This document shows positions 1 through 4,474 of a DNA stretch of 5,016 nucleotides, piece after piece (positions within the stretch are counted from its first letter, which is position 1; each line of letters starts with the position of its first letter). The notes below the pieces were generated by a model. It was not told the origin of the DNA, made no database searches, and saw only the letters and a program-made list of their open reading frames with translations. Origin of the DNA: Leptolyngbya sp. SIO4C1 (lineage in GTDB: Bacteria > Cyanobacteriota > Cyanobacteriia > Phormidesmidales > Phormidesmidaceae); assembly GCA_010671975.1 (NCBI GenBank), contig JAAHIA010000368.1, positions 1 through 5,016 on the forward strand. Reading direction: 5' to 3'. The translations under genes were made by a program, and so were the position numbers.

Positions 1-71
1 TGGTGACAGTTGCGGGCCTCTGCCCACTGTTTGATGGTGCTGTGGTCGGTGGTGGTTTTGGAGGTGGTCAT
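1..71 (-). CDS. Conserved short hypothetical protein, TTDH...WAExR N-terminus (3' part outside window)
   Basis: Only the first 23 codons are visible, reading leftward from an ATG at 71-69. They start MTTSKTTTDHSTIKQWAEAR and continue with NCH. The TTDHxxIxxWAExR pattern matches, from memory, the N-terminus of a family of short (about 80-100 residue) conserved bacterial proteins of unknown function, in which the Arg is often followed by GGKPA. Here the residues after the Arg are NCH, so the match is not perfect. No Shine-Dalgarno is visible: the 38-nt leader is C-rich on the coding strand. It lies just downstream of the small secreted-protein gene on the same strand and may be cotranscribed with it. 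The start is chosen because the family motif begins right after this Met. The function is unknown and the remainder cannot be judged from this window. Confidence 0.6.
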   Translation of the reverse strand, partial: MTTSKTTTDHSTIKQWAEARNCH

Positions 72-83
72 GGGTAGAGATGA

Positions 84-108
84 GGGGGATGGGAGAGGTA
101 GGGAGGGG
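84..108 (+). other. Canonical G-quadruplex motif in an intergenic spacer
   Basis: The plus strand has four G-tracts: 84-88 (5 G), 91-93 (3 G), 101-103 (3 G) and 105-108 (4 G). The loops are 2, 7 and 1 nt, which fits the G3+N1-7 rule. It fills most of the 38-bp gap between two minus-strand genes. The G-rich strand is therefore the template, and the transcript here would be C-rich. The motif is seen directly; whether it folds is not known. Confidence 0.55.
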
Positions 109-109
109 A

Positions 110-232
110 TTAAAAGGTGTCTGAGGAGTAGCCGGTGCCGTCGTTCATTTGGGCTTGAGTCGGTGCGATCGCACCAATAAATCCAAACGCTGCTGCAGAC
201 AGCAGGCTAATGAGTCGGTGAGATAAGCGCAT
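110..232 (-). CDS. Small secreted protein, 40 residues (microprotein)
   Basis: The frame runs from an ATG at 232-230 to a TAA at 112-110. The start is well supported by a full AGGAGG on the minus strand (240-245) seven bases upstream. Residues 1-27 look like a Sec signal peptide: a basic start (MRLSHR), a hydrophobic core (residues 8-23, including LLSAAAFGFIGAIA), and a TQA signal-peptidase site at 25-27. Cleavage would leave a 13-residue peptide, QMNDGTGYSSDTF, with an N-terminal Gln that could cyclise. Downstream of the stop the sequence is a low-complexity C-rich spacer, so there is no sign of a longer gene broken by a frameshift nearby. I do not recognise the mature peptide. It may share a transcript with the gene starting at 71. 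Alternatively it could be the 5' remnant of a longer exported protein, the rest having been deleted. Confidence 0.6.
   Translation of the reverse strand: MRLSHRLISLLSAAAFGFIGAIAPTQAQMNDGTGYSSDTF
162..175. repeat. HIP1 octamer in a 14-bp perfect palindrome
   Basis: GCGATCGC at 165-172 is extended to the perfect palindrome GGTGCGATCGCACC. It lies inside the small secreted-protein gene. Further HIP1 octamers occur at 526-533, 1460-1467, 2274-2281, 2922-2929 and 4055-4062, all within coding regions. This octamer is highly over-represented in many cyanobacterial genomes and is the best taxonomic marker in the window. Confidence 0.9.
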
Positions 233-239
233 GAGATGA

Positions 240-245
240 CCTCCT
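240..245 (-). promoter_or_regulatory. Strong Shine-Dalgarno of the small secreted-protein gene
   Basis: AGGAGG on the minus strand, with seven bases to the ATG at 232-230. It is a perfect match to the anti-Shine-Dalgarno core, much stronger than that of any other gene in the window. It is the main argument that the 40-codon frame is translated. Confidence 0.75.
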
Positions 246-295
246 AGCGACGACGGCCTAAGCGCCAACTAATTGACGATACGGTAGCTCAGGCT

Positions 296-315
296 CTATT
301 GCAGCCTATTGCAGC
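296..315. repeat. Tandem duplication of a decamer
   Basis: CTATTGCAGC occurs twice head to tail with no mismatch (296-305 and 306-315). On the minus strand it lies 64-83 bases upstream of the small gene's start codon, so it could be part of that promoter or a paired binding site. Two copies could also be chance slippage. Confidence 0.6.
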
Positions 316-348
316 TGCTCGGTCTGAGCCTACCTCAATGGAAAGAGA

Positions 349-469
349 TGAAAAGACCTGCTGCCCCGGCTGAGGGTAGAAAAAGCAGCTCACAGCGGGC
401 GAGCAGTTGTTCTTAACTCCGGCATTCTGACGTCCGAAATGCCGAGGAGGTCGACTGTAGGTCTTTTCA
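349..469. repeat. 121-bp segment bounded by 11-bp perfect inverted repeats
   Basis: TGAAAAGACCT at 349-359 is the exact reverse complement of AGGTCTTTTCA at 459-469, with 99 bp between. The right end is 22 bp before the start codon at 492. In a transcript the arms could pair and enclose the hairpin at 420-444. Alternatively it is a tiny non-autonomous element, but I see no target-site duplication next to the arms. No coding potential is evident inside. Confidence 0.5.
420..444. repeat. Hairpin-forming inverted repeat upstream of the membrane-protein gene
   Basis: CGGCATT (420-426) pairs with AATGCCG (438-444) across an 11-nt loop. It is not followed by a T-run on either strand, so an intrinsic terminator is unlikely. 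It lies 47 bp before the ATG at 492, in the expected 5' leader or promoter, and could be an operator or an mRNA structure. Confidence 0.4.
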
Positions 470-491
470 AGCTGGCATAGGAAATTGACAT

Positions 492-1172
492 ATGAAACAG
501 TTTGCGGTTTTGATTCGGCTGCTGCGCGATCGCAAAACTTTTTTGGAAGAAATTCACAAGGATATTCGGCTGCAGAGTAAAATTCTGTCGCTGCTGGTCG
601 CAAGCTGCCTATTTTTTGCCGTCTACGGCGCGATTATCGGCTCATCGAGCAGCTGGCTGCAGATGATTTCTTCAGCGATTAAGCTACCGGCGCTCTATCT
701 GGTGACGCTGATTATCTGTCTGCCGACGCTCTACTTTTTCGATATCTTGTTTGGCTCTCAGCTAAACTTTCGGCAGTACAGCGCCATGCTAATGACGGCG
801 GTGTCGGTGATTAGCGTACTGATGTTTAGCTTTGCGCCGATTGTGCTGTTTTTCCTAATATCGATACAAGACTACAACTTCTTTTTGCTGCTGAATGTGG
901 CAGTGATGGCGCTGACGGGTGCGGTTGGCATTCGGATGTTTTATCAGGGAATGCGCTCGATTGTGGGCAAAGAGGCTGCCGGCGATAAGCTGAGAAATCG
1001 GCTGCTAAAAGGCTGGCTGGTGCTCTATGGGCTAGTAGGCTGTCAGCTCGGTTGGACACTGCGACCGTTTTTTGGCGCACCAGGTGAACCCTTTCAAATC
1101 TTTCGACCTGAGATTGATGGCAACTTCTATGCGCAGGTCTTTCGCTCGATTCGGACGATTCTTGGCTTCTAG
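492..1172 (+). CDS. Conserved multi-pass membrane protein of unknown function
   Basis: This protein of 226 residues has an amphipathic basic N-terminus (residues 1-30, MKQFAVLIRLLRDRK onward). About five hydrophobic segments follow, near 31-50, 66-88, 98-123, 129-148 and 174-190. A strongly patterned C-terminus carries GWTLRPFFGAPGEPF at 187-201 followed by an IDGNFY box at 208-213. The layout resembles, from memory, a cyanobacterial family of membrane proteins that databases sometimes label actin-binding WH2 domain-containing. That label has no functional support I can see here. The ATG is preceded by a weak AGGA (479-482) nine bases upstream, and no other start keeps the basic N-terminus so close to the first membrane helix. 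The next gene starts 17 bp after the stop, so the two are probably cotranscribed. No catalytic motif is visible. It is presumably in the cytoplasmic or thylakoid membrane; the function is unknown. Confidence 0.85.
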   Translation: MKQFAVLIRLLRDRKTFLEEIHKDIRLQSKILSLLVASCLFFAVYGAIIGSSSSWLQMISSAIKLPALYLVTLIICLPTLYFFDILFGSQLNFRQYSAMLMTAVSVISVLMFSFAPIVLFFLISIQDYNFFLLLNVAVMALTGAVGIRMFYQGMRSIVGKEAAGDKLRNRLLKGWLVLYGLVGCQLGWTLRPFFGAPGEPFQIFRPEIDGNFYAQVFRSIRTILGF

Positions 1173-1189
1173 CAGCGGTAACTCTTCCT

Positions 1190-1888
1190 GTGACCAACTT
1201 AGATAATTTACGCATTCCGCAGCGAGAGATTGATCAGCTGACTGGCCTTGATATCAGCGAGACTTCGATGGGCTGGGCCTATCGGCTCTCGCTGTTTCGC
1301 TCCTCCAAGCAGATTCTCTCTTGGGCGGTAACGCAGCTGCTGTCGTTTGGGGTAGCGCTAATTTTATGCCTGCCAGTGACGCTGCTGCTGGGTCGTAGCG
1401 TCACCGGTAGCGCGCAGACCTCAACTGCGCTAAGCTTCATTCCGTTGGGCGTTGGAGCCGCGATCGCGCTGACGCTCGGCTGGATGGGCTATTGGCTCTA
1501 TCAAGGACGGCGGCTGAGTACGCTCAACCATCTGCTAGATGAAATTGATCGCTATCACGAGATTTTGCAAGCAATTGAAATTCTAGACGAGCTGCAGCAG
1601 GTCAACCCCAAGTCGCTCAGCCTCGACAATCGCGAGACGGTGCTAGAGGCGCTGCATCTGACCCGAGAAAATCTGATCTGCAGCCTGATGACCGAGCGGG
1701 TGATGCGCAGGCATCAGCGGTTTATTGCTCGCCGCTATGATCTCTTTGCCAGTATTGAGAATAACCTGGCTGCGCTACAGGCCTTTCAGGTGGATGCCGA
1801 AGCAGGCGAATATGGGCGACTGCTGAACGAGGCATTGCAAATTGGCGCCAGCGTCCATCGCGAGCTGAAGGAACTTAACGAAGTGTAG
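1190..1888 (+). CDS. Two-TM membrane protein with long helical cytoplasmic tail, unknown function
   Basis: 232 residues, starting at GTG 1190 (MTNLDNLRIPQREIDQLTGL). The only nearby in-frame alternative, ATG at Met27, would remove an N-terminal stretch that looks like ordinary coding sequence, so GTG is preferred, although no clear Shine-Dalgarno is present. Two hydrophobic segments lie at about 44-66 and 82-104, separated by a short Ser/Thr-rich loop (SVTGSAQTST). After them come YQGRR and a charged, Leu-rich, mostly helical region (108-232) with heptad-like spacing, for example LNHLLDEIDRYHEILQAIEI. Positive-inside residues (RSSK before TM1, QGRR after TM2) put both ends in the cytoplasm. 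It sits 17 bp after the multi-pass protein gene and they probably form an operon and perhaps a complex. I do not recognise the family. Its stop lies 4 bp from the stop of the convergent kinase gene. Confidence 0.85.
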   Translation: MTNLDNLRIPQREIDQLTGLDISETSMGWAYRLSLFRSSKQILSWAVTQLLSFGVALILCLPVTLLLGRSVTGSAQTSTALSFIPLGVGAAIALTLGWMGYWLYQGRRLSTLNHLLDEIDRYHEILQAIEILDELQQVNPKSLSLDNRETVLEALHLTRENLICSLMTERVMRRHQRFIARRYDLFASIENNLAALQAFQVDAEAGEYGRLLNEALQIGASVHRELKELNEV

Positions 1889-1892
1889 CGCT

Positions 1893-3725
1893 TTATCGGC
1901 CTAGCTTCTGGCGCGCCTGCTCGCGCAGCTGCTGCGCCTCTGGATGATTGGCGTCTAAGGCCAGCGCCCGATCGATTGAGGTAATTGCATCGTCAAAGGC
2001 GCGCAGACGCCACAGCGCCGCGCCGCGATTGCTCCAGGCCGCGGCAAAGGTTTCATCCAGCGCCAGCGCCCGATCAAAGGCAGCCACGGCCTCCTGCGGC
2101 CGCTCTAGCTTCAGCAGCAGCACACCCTGATTATTCCAAGCTTCAAAGTAATCGGGGTCAGCTTGCACCGTGGCGTCATAGAGCGCCAATGCCGCCTCTA
2201 GCTGTCCCTGCTGCTCTAGCGCATAGCCTTTACTCCAAAGCGCCTGCGGGTTTTGCGGCTCAAGTGCCAGGGCGCGATCGCAGGCTTCAATCGCCGCGTT
2301 GTAAGCCTGCAGCTGATTAAAGCTATAGCAGCGGCCCCAGTGAGCCTCCACCACGGCATCATCGCTCACCAGCACCTGATCGTAGGCTGAAATCGCCGCT
2401 TCATACTCGCCCTGATTCTGTAGCTGCAGCGCAGTCGCGAGCTGATCGGCAACTGAGGGAGCATCGGCCGCTGGCGCAGCGGCAACTTCAGTGCCAGAGA
2501 CAGCATCGGGGGCAGCTTGAGGCGACAGCCACATGCGCACCGGCCCGAGCAGCAAGACAGCCGCCACCCCAGCTGCCAGAACGGGCCAGCGCTGATGTCG
2601 CTGAGTGGGCACTGAAACCTCAGCCACTGCTGTCTTGGCCTGTATCGAATCTACCGGCGCTAGCGGCGGCATCCCCAGCTGTTTAGCCGCCAGCGTTGCA
2701 GCGGTCCGGTCGGCTTTGGACGGTTCCGCCGCCAGCGTTGCAGCGGTCGGGTCTTGGTCTCGCGGTTCCGCCGCTAGCGTTGCAGCGGTTGGATCGGTGG
2801 CAGGCTCCCGCTTTTCTGCGGGCGGCACTGGTCGCGTCGTAGGCGCTGCTAGTAGCGTAGGCGGATCGGCAGCCGGCTGATTCTCAGCAACAGCCTGCAG
2901 TGCTTCAGCCGCCGTTTCGTAGCGATCGCGAAAGTCATAGCGCACCATGCGCATCAGCACCTCAGCCAGCGCCGGGCTTACCGCCAGCTCTGGCTTCTGC
3001 CAGCAGATTTCACTAGTGCGGGCATCCTGCTTAAGCAGGGCGGGAGCCACCCCAGTCAGCGCCTGTAGGCCGATCATGCCAACTGCATAGACATCGCTGC
3101 TAAACCGAGGATTGCCCGCTAGCTGCTCGTTGGGCATATAGCCCTGCGTGCCGATTGAGATGGTGCGCGTTGGCTCGGCATGGGGCTGCGTCAGCTGCTG
3201 GCTGACCTGCTTGACTGCCCCAAAGTCAATCAGCACAATGTGCTCATCAGCCGCTCGCCGAATCAGGTTGGCGGGCTTGAGGTCGCGGTGGATCACGCCT
3301 TGCTCGTGCACATAGACCAGCGGCGTTAGAATGTCGATGAGCAGCGCAATCACTCTGGCTTCGGGCCAGCGCTGCCCAGGCTGAATCAGGGCTGAGAGCG
3401 ACTGCCCCACAATCAGCTCTTGAGCTAGATAAAACTCACCCTGGTCCTCAAAGTGGGCTAGCAGACGCGGAATTTGCGGATGCTCTCCGAGGCGATAGAG
3501 CACTCTGGCCTCAGTGTCAAACAGCCGCCGCGCCGTTTTGAGGCTCTCTTCATCCTGCAGGTGCGGCTTGAGCTGCTTGATTACGCAGCGCGGCTGATCG
3601 GGCAGGTGCAGATCTTCTGCCAAAAAGGTATGACCGAATCCGCCCTGACCCAGCGGCTCAATCAGTCGATAGCGTCCGCCTAGGTTTTGGCTAGTCTTAT
3701 TGCCAAGCAGTTGCCGAAAGTTCAT
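1893..3725 (-). CDS. Transmembrane serine/threonine protein kinase with C-terminal TPR repeats
   Basis: 610 residues. A Hanks-type kinase domain spans about 19-280: Gly-loop GQGGFGHTF (26-34), ATP Lys50 in VIKQL, likely helix-C Glu72, catalytic loop HRDLKPAN (146-153, Asp148 as base), DFG 167-169, activation segment with GTQGYMPNEQ (192-201; PNE in place of APE, which I recall from cyanobacterial kinases), and Asp211 in DVYAVG. All core residues are present, so activity is expected. A Pro/Ala/Thr-rich linker (about 281-375) contains a 14-residue triplicate. One TM segment follows (about 380-399) with basic residues on its N-side. Five consecutive 34-residue TPRs occupy 425-458, 459-492, 493-526, 527-560 and 561-594. 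The kinase should be cytoplasmic and the TPRs extracytoplasmic or lumenal, where they could bind a protein signal. It lies 50 bp downstream of a lipoprotein gene on the same strand. No good Shine-Dalgarno precedes the ATG, but residues 1-20 fit the normal short lead into the kinase fold. Confidence 0.95.
   Translation of the reverse strand: MNFRQLLGNKTSQNLGGRYRLIEPLGQGGFGHTFLAEDLHLPDQPRCVIKQLKPHLQDEESLKTARRLFDTEARVLYRLGEHPQIPRLLAHFEDQGEFYLAQELIVGQSLSALIQPGQRWPEARVIALLIDILTPLVYVHEQGVIHRDLKPANLIRRAADEHIVLIDFGAVKQVSQQLTQPHAEPTRTISIGTQGYMPNEQLAGNPRFSSDVYAVGMIGLQALTGVAPALLKQDARTSEICWQKPELAVSPALAEVLMRMVRYDFRDRYETAAEALQAVAENQPAADPPTLLAAPTTRPVPPAEKREPATDPTAATLAAEPRDQDPTAATLAAEPSKADRTAATLAAKQLGMPPLAPVDSIQAKTAVAEVSVPTQRHQRWPVLAAGVAAVLLLGPVRMWLSPQAAPDAVSGTEVAAAPAADAPSVADQLATALQLQNQGEYEAAISAYDQVLVSDDAVVEAHWGRCYSFNQLQAYNAAIEACDRALALEPQNPQALWSKGYALEQQGQLEAALALYDATVQADPDYFEAWNNQGVLLLKLERPQEAVAAFDRALALDETFAAAWSNRGAALWRLRAFDDAITSIDRALALDANHPEAQQLREQARQKLGR
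2670..2795 (-). repeat. Three 42-bp tandem repeats in the kinase linker
   Basis: Residues 311-352 consist of three 14-residue units: DPTAATLAAEPRDQ, DPTAATLAAEPSKA and DRTAATLAAKQLGM. On the plus strand the best-conserved 21-bp core recurs at 2686-2706, 2728-2748 and 2770-2790, exactly 42 bp apart. The first two cores are identical and the third differs at two bases. A further degenerate copy may be DPPTLLAAP (about residues 287-295). The units lie between the kinase domain and the membrane segment and look like a flexible spacer. Their Thr residues could be autophosphorylation sites, which is inference. Confidence 0.9.
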
Positions 3726-3775
3726 AGCGCTGGTGAGTAGGATAGGACAGGGGAAGCAAGCAGTGGGTAGCGCAC

Positions 3776-4171
3776 CTAATCGTCATCGTCGTCGTCCTCC
3801 TCGTCGTCGTCCTCCTCGTCGTCATCGGACTGATCTTTTTCCTTTTTTTCTTTCTTATCCTTTTTATCGTCGTCCTCTTCTTCCTCGGAAGCTGCTGCGT
3901 CAGCGGGGGCGACCGGCTGACTGGCTGAGTCATCGCTCGGTGTAGCGGTCAGCATAACCGGCTCAGACTGACCTGCGGAAACTGTCGTCTCAGCTGGCAG
4001 CGATGGCAGCTCGGCAATGGCGCTGACCTGAGCTGAGGTAGAGGCTGCAACTGTGCGATCGCGCGCAGCGGTTTCCTGAGAGCAGGCTGTACTCGCCAAA
4101 AGCAGAAGCATCAGCCACCGCCACTGGCCCAGCGGCCAGCTAGCTTGAAATCGCCGTTGAGGTTTGAGCAT
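3776..4171 (-). CDS. Putative lipoprotein with extreme acidic/lysine C-terminal tail
   Basis: 131 residues, from an ATG at 4171-4169 to a TAG at 3778-3776. A basic N-terminus (KPQRR) leads into a hydrophobic core (WLMLLLLASTA, 19-29) and Cys30, which fits a lipoprotein signal peptide. The lipobox STAC is imperfect because position -3 is Ser rather than Leu/Val/Ile. Residues 31-95 are Ala/Ser/Thr/Pro-rich and look disordered. Residues 96-131 are almost only Asp, Glu and Lys: EEEEDDD, a Lys/Glu block (KKDKKEKKEK), then two DDDEE units and a terminal run of six Asp. There is no recognisable domain. The tail could bind cations or a basic or TPR surface. The kinase gene follows 50 bp downstream on the same strand with no visible terminator between, so cotranscription is likely. 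An ordinary secreted protein cleaved by signal peptidase I is the alternative. I do not recognise the family. Confidence 0.75.
   Translation of the reverse strand: MLKPQRRFQASWPLGQWRWLMLLLLASTACSQETAARDRTVAASTSAQVSAIAELPSLPAETTVSAGQSEPVMLTATPSDDSASQPVAPADAAASEEEEDDDKKDKKEKKEKDQSDDDEEDDDEEDDDDDD
3787..3816 (-). repeat. 15-bp tandem repeat coding DDDEE in the acidic tail
   Basis: CGTCGTCGTCCTCCT (plus strand) occurs exactly twice, at 3787-3801 and 3802-3816, and a third copy starts at 3817 before diverging. It is embedded in a run of TCN/GTC trinucleotides from about 3780 to 3826. All units are multiples of three, so slippage would change tail length without a frameshift. Confidence 0.85.
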
Positions 4172-4255
4172 GATCGATCTCAGTGAGTCGCTATTAAATG
4201 AAGGTGAGCGGTAGAGGCTAGCGTTTCCCTAAAGTTGAGCAAAGACCCTGATAAC

Positions 4256-4286
4256 GTTGATCTGTCCGTAATTTAGACAAATTAAC
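4256..4286. promoter_or_regulatory. 31-bp imperfect dyad, candidate operator
   Basis: Left arm GTTGATCTGTC (4256-4266) and right arm GACAAATTAAC (4276-4286) pair at 9 of 11 positions around a 9-bp AT-rich centre (4267-4275). The inner half-site is TGTC-N9-GACA. It lies 84 bp from the lipoprotein start and 188 bp from the pentapeptide start. Its size and symmetry suit a dimeric regulator, but it does not match the NtcA or LexA consensus that I know. It could control either or both genes. Confidence 0.4.
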
Positions 4287-4352
4287 TGCCAAGATACTCA
4301 AAGATGGCACCCGCTGGTCGCCGCGATGGACAATCTGTAGCAGGTTTGTCAG

Positions 4353-4374
4353 CTGGCACAGTCGCCTGGCACAG
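4353..4374. repeat. Short direct repeat CTGGCACAG, 13-bp period
   Basis: CTGGCACAG occurs at 4353-4361 and again at 4366-4374, separated by TCGC. It lies 100-122 bp upstream of the pentapeptide gene. It could be a paired binding site or chance. Confidence 0.4.
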
Positions 4375-4474
4375 CTGCTCAGCCTATGAACTCAGCCAGA
4401 TTGATGCAGCAAATATCACGGTGCAGCTCCGCAATGAGTGGGAGAATAGAACCGTGGCTATATGCAATAGAGAG

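Larger units (their letters stand above)
233..491. other. Divergent intergenic region with regulatory repeats
   Basis: This gap of 259 bp lies between the minus-strand small gene and the plus-strand membrane-protein gene, so it should carry promoters in both directions. It holds a strong minus-strand ribosome site at its left edge, a tandem decamer at 296-315, a long-range inverted repeat with arms at 349-359 and 459-469, and a compact hairpin at 420-444. I found no convincing -35/-10 pair on either strand and no credible gene. Confidence 0.6.
4172..4474. other. Divergent intergenic region between lipoprotein-kinase unit and pentapeptide gene
   Basis: 303 bp between two start codons pointing apart, so promoters for both genes are expected here. 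The clearest element is a 31-bp imperfect dyad at 4256-4286. A minus-strand TTTAAT (4193-4198, five of six to TATAAT) lies 21 bp before the lipoprotein ATG but has no good -35. A 9-bp direct repeat sits at 4353-4374. From 4286 to 4474 the plus-strand frame of the downstream gene is free of stops, but it does not look like the true N-terminus. No separate gene is supported. Confidence 0.6.

Noticed and set aside
338..373. 11-codon plus-strand leader-peptide frame MERDEKTCCPG
   Set aside because: No ribosome site, no codon run typical of an attenuator, and no downstream biosynthetic gene.
420..444. Intrinsic terminator
   Set aside because: The stem is short, the loop is 11 nt and no T-run follows on either strand; kept only as an inverted repeat.
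289..603. 104-codon minus-strand frame
   Set aside because: It starts inside the plus-strand membrane gene, crosses the divergent intergenic repeats, and has no Shine-Dalgarno or recognisable motif.
826..1215. 129-codon minus-strand frame
   Set aside because: It lies mostly opposite the multi-pass membrane gene, which has clear membrane helices; the composition (Ser/Arg/His-rich) is not protein-like.
1985..2320. 111-codon plus-strand frame, Arg/Ala/Pro-rich
   Set aside because: Antisense of the TPR region, where the minus-strand frame has textbook TPR spacing.
2605..2880. 91-codon plus-strand frame rich in Ala/Ser/Gly/Val
   Set aside because: A shadow of the 42-bp repeats in the kinase linker; its apparent repeats (ASVAAV) are the antisense reading of AATLAA units.
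3697..3933. 78-codon minus-strand frame, Lys/Arg/Thr-rich, overlapping the lipoprotein tail and kinase start
   Set aside because: An out-of-frame reading of the GAC/GAG/AAG triplet tract; it overlaps two better genes and ends inside the kinase start.
3700..3945. 81-codon plus-strand Arg/Pro-rich frame resembling a basic peptide
   Set aside because: Antisense of the Asp/Glu-coding microsatellite; the RRRPPRR pattern is a by-product of the repeat.
4257..4280. Sigma-70-type promoter starting TTGATC at 4257
   Set aside because: No hexamer close to TATAAT at 16-18 bp; the AT-rich stretch is better explained as the centre of the dyad.
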